From NCBI GenBank assembly GCA_958298945.1, contig OY282609.1, forward strand, positions 38,847,212 to 38,911,211: 64,000 nt of DNA, read 5' to 3'. How positions within the stretch are numbered: position 1 is the first letter of the stretch; each line of letters starts with the position of its first letter. The notes below the pieces were generated by a model. It was not told the origin of the DNA. It saw nothing but the letters and a program-made list of their open reading frames with translations, and made no database searches. Of the stretch, positions 9,400 to 21,499 are shown in pieces. The stretch comes from Atherix ibis (lineage: Eukaryota > Arthropoda > Insecta > Diptera > Athericidae). Both the position numbers and the translations under genes were made by a program.

Positions 9400-10560
9400 T
9401 ATTAAAAATTGTTTAAAGTAAAAAAGTGGTTTAAAAATATTAGAAAAGTTGATAGTAAAAAAAGTGGTTTAAAAATATTATAAAAAGTTTTTAGTTAAAA
9501 AGTTGTATGCAAATATTAAAAAAACCTAGAACTTTCCTTATAAAAATCAAGCACTTTCTTAAATAGATTTATTAACTCCTATATACTATTAAATCATAAG
9601 TATAATTCTGAAATCTTCCTACAATAAATTATATGTAAATGTATTACCAAATGTCTTTGATGTTATGAGATATATTCATTACTTTTATATATTGTACTTC
9701 AATTATAAATTGAAGAAGAAGGAAAAAGGTAGCGTATTTTGTTTTATTGAATAAAATACATATAAAAAAAATATTGGTACATAAAAAAAGCATTACACAA
9801 TATATATATTGAAAGTGACCACCACCTTGTTTTTTATTATTAAACTTAGAGAAGAAGATAATAAATAAGAATGACGCATTTAAAATTTCTAAAAATGAAA
9901 ATTAATAAATGCAATAGGACTTGAATCTCGTATTAAACTTGTTTTTGAATAAGTTAGATATCTAAAACTATTACAAGGAACAAATAAATTTGTTGTTAAG
10001 ATGTCATTACATGACGTACGACGTGAATGAGGAATTAACACTCTCGGTGCTGCTTTAACTATTGGGTCTTAATTAGGCTAACCTTTAATCAGCTTAATAA
10101 GTATTGTGGTCATTGCCGTCTTAAGCTAAAACTGGTGTTACTGAGCAGGGTCACTGAGAATAATTATCTTACAAGGGAATAGAGATGATATAGTAAGTGA
10201 GCACGAAATTTTTTGATCATGATGTACGACACTGTTACGGAGTTCGAAGGTTTTTTTTGATTTCTTTGTAATTACGGAATTCGATTCTCTGGCAAGGGTA
10301 TCGACATGTTACGAAACTTTTTTATGATGATGGACTAGCTACTACTAGAATTCGAAGATTTGGTAGAACCCCAGAGTTTTAGCCCATAGGTCCCAGAAGG
10401 TGTCAATATTGTATTATAAATAATATAATATATTATACGGTTGTAAGCTGTTTGTATCATCTGTTCACTTCAACTCTTTTTAGTGCCGTATGTGAGTTAC
10501 AGGTTAATCGTTTGTCAAGAGTTGCCCATTTTTTACTGGGCAGTGAATGAGTCTAATCCG
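9400..10560. other. AT-rich spacer
   Basis: Low-complexity AT-rich sequence with repeated AAAAAGTGGTTTAAAAATAT-like units at 9420-9500. No gene recognised on either strand. Confidence 0.5.
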
Positions 10561-10794
10561 TTACGCTTCGAGATGAAACCCCATTTTGTGTAAACTCGGG
10601 GGAGTCGAGTTCAGCCGAGCGAGCAAGAAGCAGACATCTGTGCGTCGCTGTTGTATCCTGCTGTGTTTAGTTTTGTCACTGAATGTTTTTATTATAGTGA
10701 AATTTCTTTAGGCGCATCGCATACACTTTATAAGTTTAATAGTACCGACGTATAAATATTTGAATATTGGTCTGTATATATTGTAAAATCGAAG

Positions 10795-12000
10795 ATGGAT
10801 CAAAATAGCCAGTTCAAAAATAAATTGAAATAAAAAAGCGCTTATGTGCGCTTAAAAAAAGCACCGGAAAAGAAAGCGGCAAACAACTCATCAGTAGAAT
10901 TTAGTCTTGCAGAATGACATCCATAAATATGAACGTTCCTCATGTTGTTAATCATTACTCAGGAAATGTAAATGATTCTGAGAAGAACTCTACAAAAGTT
11001 TCGCAAGAAGAAAATCTTCTAACACAAGTAAATCATTAAAACTATTTATCACCATCAAACGAAGAAAACAAACGCAAGAACATGCAACGAAAGCTCAAAA
11101 TTCATAATCCTACAGATCATCAACGACTTACAGTTCTTATACAAGATACAGTAGTACCCATACGGAATTTCATAACCAGTTTACGCAGAAAAGTTTTGGG
11201 CATGTCTGAAAATTTGTGATGGATTATGGCTGAAGAACAATGTGAAAAATTTAAATGAAGTGAGTCATGATAATTCTTCCAAACATTCCATTGTAAATTG
11301 TTCAACTTGCCGAACCAGTATCCAGAAAAATCTATTTCTCAAATGGTTACATACAGCGGCTTTGAATATCATAAACTTAGAAAGTATACAATATAAAAGA
11401 CTGATTTCTCCCCGAATTACTTTTATGCAAATAAGGAGACTTTAAAATATACGGATTATATTTTAAAGTCTCCTTATTTGCATAAAAGTACGGATTTTAT
11501 GGACAAGTTATTAATGTTCCTGTGGAAGTCAACACGATAGTTAATTCCTAAGCCAGGAATATCAATGATGATCATTATTGCATCTATGTACACATAAAAT
11601 GAAAAAATCCACAAATCGAGTTTTTCGCATGAATTTGTTAATAAAGAACTGATCAATAATGGCTACATTAATTGGTAAATACTCCACTTTATAAATCATA
11701 TGATATTACCATTAATGAACAGCTTTTCGATAATTCAAATGTTGATGGACTTGATGCTTCGAGTGAAAATCATATCGAAAATGATTGCGATAAACTATAA
11801 CGGAAATAACGTATCCAATCGTTTATTATTTGCCGAACACATCGAGCAATTATCGTTTCTCTCGATTTATTTAGATCAATTTCGTCAGTTTCGCGAAGGG
11901 ATTAGCGTTAAACCATTCATGATGGCAACTAGTGTATTCAGACGGACCAATAGTCGAGGATGTGTCATAATTTTTTTTACATCTGTTAATTATAGTCATG
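10795..12000 (+). pseudogene. Helitron Rep/helicase N-terminal region, degenerate
   Basis: Broken + strand frames follow the N-terminal region of insect Helitron proteins. MDQNSQFKNKLK starts at 10795. Then come VPHVVNHYSGN (about 10937), QEENLLTQVNH and CSTCRTSIQKN, followed by KRLISPRITFMQIRRL (about 11395-11445). After an inverted duplication come YGQVINVPVEVNT (about 11501-11530), NINDDHYCIYVHIK, ITINEQLFDNSNVDGLDASS and FAEHIEQLSFLSIYLDQFRQ (about 11829-11890), then FREGISVKPFMMATS and FRRTNSRG. The Rep HUH motif and helicase are absent. The order is right, and many stops and frameshifts kill it. Recognition is from remembered family patterns. Confidence 0.68.
11418..11490. repeat. Perfect inverted repeat inside the Helitron frame
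   Basis: Two 34-bp arms (11418-11451 and 11457-11490) are perfectly complementary around a 5-base spacer CGGAT. The left arm encodes the native ITFMQIRRL segment; the right arm is its reverse copy, after which the Helitron frame resumes with YGFYGQVINVP. Confidence 0.95.
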
Positions 12001-12029
12001 GAGTCATTAACAATACAGAATATCATATT

Positions 12030-13600
12030 TGAATCATTCAAACTTACTATAAAAACTGGTGTCCTGTAAAAATAGCATTTTTCAAAATTCGTGACTATTT
12101 CGGTGTGTTTAATTACCCTACAAAGCCCGTATTGAAGAATCTGAATCGGTGAATCGTATTGAGGTATCTGAATAGGTTGCAAGTCAGATACTATTGTAGG
12201 GTTTTATTTTAGTTATAAGTTGTTCAATTTTGAAATTGGTTTATAATTAATTTCTGTCTTCTTTTTATTATTATTACTTTAGTAATTCTTAATATCGGTG
12301 GGCCATGGGAATATGACAATTCCCAGCCAAATATCAGACCGCTTTAACTGCTGAGAACAAATGAAAGTAGAATTTCGCATTGCTTTGACAATTTTATTCG
12401 AACTAAATTACAATATAATATTCTAAGCTGATTTAAACAAAATCAATTGCTGTCCATCAAAGCATTATGCATTGGAAGTATTAAAAATTTGAAGTATTTT
12501 TTAAGTTTTACAGTTTTGGCGTTTATGCCATAGACCACTTGCCTGTCCAAATAAACAAACAATCGAACGTTCAAAGAACATAAAGATATTATAATTGAAA
12601 AACCTGGAGTAAAGAGCAAATAAGCAGTGCAAAATACGTCCGCAATGCTAGAGAGATTAGAGAAGACTGTGATCATTTTAATATTATAAATTTTTACTTT
12701 TGGAAATAAAAAAATGTAATTGAACTATCACATTTTTTTAATAAACAAATTTATTATTATTATTTTGCAATTTGCAAGTAGTAGTTTTCCTTTATTATTC
12801 GAGTAATAATTCTTTTACCTATTTTAAAATTAGTTTAACAATTTAAGAATTATGATTTAACAAATCAGAATATTATAGTTTGGCCACTATATAAATTTGA
12901 TTCAAGGACGTAAAATTATTATTTGTATATTAGTATCTAGGTAAACAAATTAAAAAATTAAGCTCTTTTATTTTAGTTATATAGAGTTATTAGATAATAA
13001 TCTAGATACATTAATGGTTCATATTAGTAATTCAAGATTTTCAGGAAGCTTTCACATAGCTTCAAAGTTTTTAGCATTCCCACCATATAAGATGTGAATG
13101 ACGTCTACAAATATCGATTAGTTCAATATGCATATGCGCAGTGACTAAACATTGAACGATAAGTGATGATTAGTCCAAACATCAGATTTTATTCGTAGCA
13201 ATTATTCTTCGAAAAATTATAACACCAGGTGAAAAATAATTATAAAATATATAATTTTATAAAAGTATAACTGTGTATCTTATTATTGTTCAAAATTTTA
13301 TCAAAAGAACTGCTGATAGATTATGTGTATTAATATGAAACAAATCAATACAAAATATCGTATAGAAAATAATTTTTAAAATGAGTAAAATAAAACTCAG
13401 TCAATAAATGTTATAAATAAACAAATTCGTTATAAATAAACAAATTCGTGCTTTGTTTTGATTAACAATTATTACTTAATATACCTATTTATATTATTTA
13501 TAATAATATTAATAATCTGTGTTATTATTTAGGCAGTTATTAAAAATATTTTCCTAATATTGTTATGAAATGTATCATAGAAACATTTTAAGTGACTTGC
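12030..13600. other. AT-rich spacer upstream of the spire exons
   Basis: No gene recognised. An 18-bp tandem duplication (GTTATAAATAAACAAATTCG region) lies at about 13412-13450. I looked for spire WH2 or KIND coding sequence and did not see any. Confidence 0.45.
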
Positions 13601-13619
13601 AAAAATTCTGTTTGTGAAA

Positions 13620-16600
13620 ATGATAGTTCATGCAACAACAATTGACAACTCTAGTACGTCAGCACAAAATATGAATAGTAAAAATAATGTAGCGAAATAT
13701 GTCGAAAATGGTGTCACAGAAGACCAAATTGTACCAAAAGCAGCCCCACGTGGAAATACACCAACACCAAAACCACGTTCAGGTATGTCCACAAACATAT
13801 TATATTTATTTTCCAAATGAAAATATTGTCCTTGTAAGTACATACATACACGGATGTATTTATTTTAAAGGTATATTTTGATTTATATTTTCTCATTAAT
13901 TTCTGAATAAACTTAGCGATCTTTATTTTAAGTAATTTATAAATATTTTATTATTCATGTTATCCAGTGAAGAAGTTAGTAGATGTATAGTTAAAATAAC
14001 GGAACAAGAAATATATAAGAAAATATATAAAAAGACGTCATGTCAATTTTTATATTGCAGTGATTCCTTCAATAAAATCTGAAGATATCAAAATAAGTGA
14101 AGATACAATAATTACATCACTCAAATCAAGGCAGAGATTAATTAAAGTTGATTTTGCATTGCTACAGGTCAGTTCTTTTTAACAAATATTATTAAATTAG
14201 AATTGTAATAAAATGCGCGTGTCGTTAGGTCTTTCAACTTTTCATTTAAATTTTATTTCAATAAAGTATATACTCTTTAAAGTGTATTGCGTAATTGTAT
14301 TGATTTTATTTTTTTCTACTGATCCACTTTTAATTTATAATATACGGCATTCGTACACAATATAATGGTAATTAATATTAAGATAATTAAAATTAATTAG
14401 CAAACAATTCAATTTTAAAAAGAAATTCATTTTTATCTCAAGATAACTTGCAGTATTTTCTATTAAAAATAATAATAATTCAACTTGAATCAAAACTGGC
14501 CTCCATTCTGCAAAATTGGAGCGTTCTAAAATTTTTTTTGCGTATGTTTACTAATTAATTTTAATTAAATTATCTCCTTGTTTAATTTCAAGTCTAAAAA
14601 TATAATCTGCTTTCTTTGAGACAATTTTGAACTCCGATTTCAACTTTTCAATGAAAATTTCCATTTGTTGTGGATCTGTTGCAGCTAGTAGCCCATCATC
14701 CACCAAAACTACAAGTATGAGCTTTCGACCATTCCTTTCTTGAATTAGAAGGGAAAATTATACCATTCCTTTCCACAAGTATGAGCTTTCGACCATTCCT
14801 ATTCCAGTATCTAAGTGCTTGCTTAAGACCCTATATGCTTCTGCTTAGTTTGCAGTCCTTGCTGGTTTTGTCTTTGTACACTTGTGGCTATCTCATAAAT
14901 ACTGGTTCTTCAAGTTCTCCATACAGAAAAGCTGTTGATACGTTGAATTGAATCAAATGCATCTTCTCACTTGCTGCGAGGTTAAGAATTGATTATTGCG
15001 ATCTCCGCCACTGGATTGAAAGTTTCGCTGTTATCAAGACCGTTACACTGACTTAACCCCTTGACGACTAGTCTCTACTTGGTGATTGTTCGGCGCATAA
15101 ATTCTGTAATGCTCATCACCGTCATATCCAACGAGGAATCCCTTCACTGCATTTTTATCCATCTTCTTTCTCTTCTCGGCAGATATGTGGACGTACCAGG
15201 AAGATTGAATGATGCGCAAATGTTTGATTCTGGGTTTCTTTCACATCCGCAGTTTGTAGGGGCTGACTCCTTCCTTCGAGGATTTTCCTGTCATTTTGAG
15301 AATGTATATTGGTGTCGTCACTAGCTATACCCATATCACATCTGGGCAGTCGACTTCATCGTTTGAATACTTGAATGTCCTTGCCATCTCGACAGTCATA
15401 TGATTGCCATGCTCAATGCCGCCATTTTGCTCTCATGTGTATGACGCTGTCAGTATCTCCATGATTCCGCTTTCTACTAGAATACGTTTGACCCCTTCGC
15501 AGTTGAATTCTCCTTCATTTTCACTGAGTAGCTCTTCAATGTTATGCCCGAGTATAAAATCTGTTTTAAGACAATTTTGGCGGCTGATTTCTGTTTAATT
15601 ACGAAGCCATAATGAAATTTTGTGTAGCTATATTTGAGCACAACTAAGAATTGTCTTTTGCTGAAGGATTCGCGAAACGGGCCTACAATATCAGTTGTAA
15701 CAAGTTCTCCTAGTTTCGTTTTCTTTACTCTAGTGCCAAAAGATAAAGGATGTATACTTTGCCAAAAATCCAGGGCTCGCAAATTTCTTTCATCAGCTTC
15801 ACGGTGATACCCAACTCTCTTGAGCATTTCTCTTATGTGTCGCTTGTGTTGGTTGACCCATTATTGGCTCAGCAATGCTGACCTTCTCCATTTTTTCAGC
15901 AATGACTAGTTCAATGACTGCATTGTACAACGTTTCGCATATCTCAGGATATCGGGACAGCACTGTTTTTCCATTTACATACAGCAAGCATTTATTTGCT
16001 GTTGAGTGAAAAAATAACAAACTTATTTGCTCCTAAAACAAAAATAAGTCCTTTGAAATTTTCGAAACATACCACCAAACATCGGTTAAAGTCATCTTCA
16101 GTGTGATATCCTCTGTAAAGGATAAAATTTCAACAGTTCCTTTCCCGATGGCCTTGAGAGCTTCATTTACAGCGAACCTTGATGACGCGGGAACTTTGAA
16201 ATTCTTGGAACTTGTCATATGTTTCGTCATCGATCCACCATCCTGATGAACTCGTCTCTTTTTGAAGAATATATTCATTGATAGTACACAGGGCCACGTA
16301 TAAATCCAGAACATTGCTCTGAAGGTCGTTCTTCTTCGGTCGTCCATCAGCAATCGACTTTTTGCACGTTGGTACCCAATGCCGTTTCTTTTCACTGATA
16401 ATATTTAATTTGATTGCCTTCGTTGCCTACTTGACTGCATTGCAATATTTTTTGATAACTTACACTGTGTACTATTAATAATAAGACGAATTCAACTTGA
16501 ATCAAACATATCTTTACTTTAACAATTTATAATCATAATGATAATTGTTCATAATAAATTAATAAAATTTGATATTTATAATAAAAGGCAACAATTGTAA

Positions 16601-19600
16601 TAATTTCTTTGTTACTTTTCAAATAAAATATCTTGTTATATTTATTTGAAGCGATCAAGTGATTCCAAGTCATTTCATTCGAGTGATTTCCGTAGTATCA
16701 CGTCTAATTTGATGTATTATTAATATATATGTTTTTCTTACAATAACGACATTTATAAAAATAAATACGTTACGTGCCGCTATTTAGTTATTTATTTTAT
16801 TTTATTTCGTTTTTATTATTATAAGGTGTAAACACAAATTTATCCAAAATTTTCAAAATACAAGCGCATATGGTGTGACTACCGCATACGTTTGCAACGA
16901 TTTGACGGAATGTCAAATATCGTCACAAATGATATGTGCCAGGGTAGTACACATTATGCGGAATACCGGCATGGATGTTGCATATCGTCCTCATACATTT
17001 GCGTACCATATGAGACTGTCATATATATTGGTAGTACACGATAAGCAATCATTGTAAACGATATGCAACCTTATTCTAAAGTCACAATGACGTCAGTCTC
17101 GCTTTTATATGCCGTGTACTACAGGCCTAAGTAAGATATAAATTACTTTTTTTAGCAAAACAAGTAAATAATAATTATTATTGAAGATAAATGTTTGACA
17201 TATTGATGTATCTTATTTATTTATAACTACTTATTTATTATTTATATTATGTTTGTATAATTTTTCTTTTTGTGTTTTCTTTACATATGTAATATAATTT
17301 ATAATTTATTCGCTTTTATTCCAATTATGACAAAATATGTATTAATTATTAAATAAAATGTATAGTTAAGTTGGATTATATTGATTAACTAACATATCAT
17401 TTGCTTAAGCAAACGCAATAACTGAGTAATGAAATTTTAATTCCTTCAATAAGCTATACTTGTTCGAAATTAAAAGGCAAATTGCTCTCAATCTTTAATT
17501 AAGGAAAAAAAATGTCTTTAATTTTTGAATATAATATCATTTATTATTTTTATCATTTATTTTTAAAAATAAAACGATTTATTATATAATCAAATATTTT
17601 ACAGATATCTTAATAACCTAGAAAAAATTCATTTAATTTAAATAATTTGTGCTAAAAGCACAAGTAATTATATTCAAAAAGCGGTTATATAACTATTATT
17701 ACTTGTTATTTAAAATAAATGCTATTTTTAACAAAAAATCTTTTTTTTCAGATTTTCTATTTTTCGATTTTCTCGTTTTTCTTTAAGATGAAATAAATTA
17801 CCTTCATTTTAAATATCTTTCACTACAATTACAACTGCCTCCTTAAAAGTATACAATAATAGTTTAACGCATAAATGTGTAAAATACGGTACGTTCATAA
17901 ATAAAACGAATAGATTATATATAACCCAAAAACACTTTGGAGGCTTACTATCGTACAATTTTGAATTGCCTTGTATTTTTATATCGTAATTAGAAATTAT
18001 ACGTGTAGATGTTATAATCATTGAAACTTCTCAAACAAATTGTTGTTCTCAATATACATAATCTTTTTAATTGATATCATGTAGAAAGATTTATACAATA
18101 TGTTTGGATAAATAAGAAATATTTTGATTGATTTATTTTGCATAAATATTTATAATTTTTAACTTTATTAATATATTTAAGACAATTTGATAAAGCATTT
18201 TGTTTGATATTTTAGGATGTTGATGCTTTGGATTCATCTGTGGGTGGTAGTAACTTGTTAATAAATTTGAATGAAAGTCAAGATTCACAAGAAAATGCTA
18301 AAAATACCCAAACTAATAAAAATACCACTGTCATGCAAACACAAATGCCTTCATACCCAGTGACCTATAAAACTGAGAGTAATTCGTACAATATAGGTGC
18401 AGCTTTTTCCAAAACATGTAAGTATAATGAGAAGCCACTAAATTTGAACAATTGATATTATAATATAAATTTTACAAAGGAATAAGAGTCGCAATTAATT
18501 TCTTTGACTTTCTAGTGTCATACTCTTAAAATATTGATGCGTTTCATATAGACTTGAATGATGATGAAGTATCATCATTCAAATATATTTAAATAAATAA
18601 TTTCTTCAGAAATTAATGTAAAATATTACCATTTTCTATGTACATATATACAATTATTTAACTACATTTATTTTATTACAGCACATGATTTGGAAACACA
18701 TTATGAATCCAAACGGGTTTCAATGCGTCGGCATACTATTGTAGGATGTCAAAGCAATTTCAGAGAAGCACAATTAGTTATATCTTCTAAGCCAGAGACG
18801 CAAAAAGAAGAGGTTTGTTTAATAATTCTAAACTAATACTATATCAATTTAATGAGATTTAAATCATTTGTAAATATTTAACCAGAAATGGTTAATTAAA
18901 ATTAACTATATATATGGGGTGTTCATTGTGGTAATATCCTGTGCTAGACGATCAAATAGTGTGGGTCGAACGGAAAAGCGATGTTCAATAATAATACAAA
19001 TATACATTTTAATTAAAATAATATAATTCTTGTAGTTAAAAAGCAGATATGTTTTGTTTCATGTTTTATTTTGTACTGAAGTTTTTATTATTTTTTAAAT
19101 AATTTTATCAAAGATATAAATTTGTGCATAATTTTGCAGCTTTCAATAATTCGTTAAAATATATAAATTTATAATTATTTTGAGAGCAAATAACATATCA
19201 TTCCTAACTTCACTAAGTAAGCTGTCCTCATATGATAATATTCCGCAACTTGGTAATTTTCATTATTACGAGATTCAAACGTTATCGCATACACCTTTAT
19301 TGGTTTTCAAAACTAATATAAATACTATTGTATTATAGATTGATATGTCAGTGTTGTTTAGAAAGTTTTGTTTTTATTCGTTTAATATAATGCATTTCGC
19401 AAAAGTGAGTCGTTTTGCATTAATATTTCTATTGTTTTTAAATAAACCCATGATAATTAAAATAGATTTTTTGCTCAAAATTGCTTAGTCTCTGTGAGCA
19501 GTTATTCTATATATATAAATATAGCGAATAAACATCCTGAATTATGGAAGTATTGAATTATAACAGTTATTTTTCGTAATTGATTTGTTATTTTATATTA

Positions 19601-21499
19601 TTATATCATCATATTGGCCCCCAATTATTGTGGTATCATAGAGAGGTGTCCTTCGTTTACTTTGAATAATAACATAATTTATTCTTAAAATTGAATATTT
19701 AGACTGATGGATATATTTTGTGAAACTTGGTGTTGAAGTGTAGTAGATATTTTATATTTTTTCCTAATCACTGTTTAATATACATGATTATATTACATTA
19801 TCTATATGCTGAGCATTAGCATATATTTCTTCTTTTTCTTGAACATATTCCAATTTTTATGATTCTGTTGTTATTGATTATTATTCATTTTTATACAGAG
19901 AAACTTTTTTATTTGTTTACAGTTAATTTAAAATATTTTCAGTCAAATCCTCTAGACAACTGCATATATAAGAATAGTACAGCTAATAGTAATTTGCGGG
20001 TCATGAAACATTGGTCAAAGAACTCTCTTGATGAAACACATTTACCTGAAAAAACTACTGATAGGCTATCTTTAACATTAGAAGAAATTGTGCACATTCG
20101 ATCTGTAATGACGAAAGCAGAACTGGAAAGTTTACCTGTTGGTATACGTGTAAAAGAGGACGTAGAGAAACGCAAAGTATGCTTTTTATGCCTTAGAACA
20201 AGGTTTAGCATTTTTGGACCATGGGGAATACAGTGCAAATTATGTCAAAGAACTGTTTGTTCAAAATGCTATTCAAAGGTGATTTATTTTCATTATAATA
20301 ATAATAATTCAACCTTAAATATTTTTATTTAGATGAGAATTCCAAAAGAACATTTCCGTAATATTCCTGTTATATTATTATCGCCATCTTTGATTAATAC
20401 ACCAATTGGATCAAATGTTTCATCACCCTCGACAAACAGACATGCTTTAAATTTCTCAAACGGTGCACAAATGGATGAGTCATTCCCAATGTCACTAATG
20501 GAACGATTATTGAGGTCTGAGTCGGATCGCAAGGTAAGAAAAGTGAGTTTTCTCCAAATTAAGTACAATAATATTCAAACATTTAATAGCACGAAAATTA
20601 GAATCGATTAAAATAATACATTTAAAATTATAGACTTTAGTTAACTATTATCATATTAAAAAAGGCATTAAACGGTTGTTCTATTATTATTTAAGAACCT
20701 TTTTTACATTTTGTAAAAATGTTTTATGGTTTCATAATTTTTAGTTTTTTTATTGAACCTTCCAATACGCCCAATTAAGATAATTCAGTCAATTGAAATT
20801 ATATTTATATGACTCACGAATATGATAATGATTTTGTTCATATATGCCTACTATTTTTTGTTATTTTAAACCCGATTAAAAAACAATTTATGACAGATTC
20901 GTAATTCTGTGGGAAGCGCTCCATCATCTCCCAGAATTCAAAGATCTCATTTGAACACACCGCCTACGGATATGAAACACTGTGATAAAAACTGTCCACC
21001 AGAGATCAATAGTAGCACAATGGACAACAGCAAAAGTAGCACAAAGGATAACAGCACAAGTGTAGAAAATGTCACTGATATCAATTTACTGCAGCATCAT
21101 AATTTTGCTGCCTCGATGCCAATTCCATATATGTCACGTAGTATGGACGGACCAAAGAGTTTCCTGGTGCATAGTCCAGCTAGACCTCATTCAAGTAATA
21201 GTGTACTGGATAGAAAGTAAGTATTCCAATTTATACTCAATTTTGTTGCGATTTTTTTAACTTTCTATATCTTATCATGTAGGATTAGACTGACTAGCGC
21301 TGTACCAACGCTTTCTTCACCACATTTTGCTGAACAGAAGGAAAATAGTTTACGCGGTGAACTTATGTCTGTATGTAATGATTGTCGAGGTTTGGTTCTC
21401 GAAATCATTCAATCTTCGAGGCAAACTAGATCTTCTGCCAGAAACAGAGCTCTAAAAAATTTAACTTTAGATATATCGCCAGTGTACAAGCGTTTTTAA
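13620..21499 (+). CDS. spir: Protein spire, 3' exons (C-terminal half)
   Basis: Spire nucleates unbranched actin filaments and acts with formins on vesicles and in the oocyte. Eight exons join in frame with GT-AG introns: 13620-13782 (5' edge uncertain), 14061-14167, 18216-18417, 18682-18812, 19943-20278, 20333-20533, 20897-21216 and 21283-21499 (stop TAA 21497-21499). The diagnostic part is the Spir box ([20 protein letters not shown]) and the FYVE-like zinc domain ([25 protein letters not shown]) in exon 5, continuing into [13 protein letters not shown] in exon 6. The first exon could instead open at an acceptor at 13625-13626; an upstream in-frame stop rules out a longer exon. The KIND and WH2 exons are not in view and probably lie left of the transposon-rich region or outside the window. 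The two most 5' exons are assigned from phase and splice fit, so they are less certain. Confidence 0.93.
14580..16440 (-). pseudogene. Copia-2 gag-pol remnant in a spire intron
   Basis: Read on the - strand: DDRRRTTF (about 16335), then protease [20 protein letters not shown] (about 16245-16190; active site D-G-G). Next are [24 protein letters not shown] and [13 protein letters not shown], then [19 protein letters not shown] (frame-shifted) and integrase [16 protein letters not shown] (about 15730-15680). RT fragments follow: [31 protein letters not shown] (about 14745-14690, catalytic VDD) and [20 protein letters not shown]. RNase H and LTRs are not seen. A 28-bp duplication (ACAAGTATGAGCTTTCGACC) at about 14711 and 14775 disrupts RT. 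It is antisense to spire, inside the intron 14168-18215. Confidence 0.85.
16866..17112. other. Unidentified island with repeated short words
   Basis: About 250 bp of higher GC within AT-rich spire intron. GTAGTACAC occurs near 16944 and 17031, its reverse complement GTGTACTAC near 17113, and words such as ACGATATGCAAC and GATATGTGCC recur. It may be a small non-autonomous transposon, but I could not define matching ends. Confidence 0.25.
17120..18215. other. AT-rich remainder of spire intron
   Basis: No gene or recognisable element seen. It ends in the polypyrimidine-poor acceptor TATTTTAG before exon 18216. Confidence 0.5.
19943..20533 (+). CDS. spir: spire exons 5-6: Spir box and FYVE-like zinc domain
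   Basis: Exon 5 (336 nt) and exon 6 (201 nt) are both phase 0, separated by a 54-nt intron (20279-20332). Exon 5 holds the Spir box, which in known spire proteins contacts Rab GTPase, followed by paired C-x2-C zinc-ligand clusters (CFLC, CKLC, CSKC). The first codon of exon 6 is ATG, which makes it look like a separate ORF, but the frame and the conserved [13 protein letters not shown] junction show it is internal. Confidence 0.95.

Noticed and set aside
12443..12676. - strand frame with a motif loosely like the middle of Helitron proteins
   Set aside because: The match is limited to a few residues and the strand is opposite to the adjacent Helitron remnant.
20333..20611. Separate 92-residue ORF starting MRIPKEHF
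   Set aside because: It is spire exon 6; its ATG is internal and the frame past 20533 is intron.
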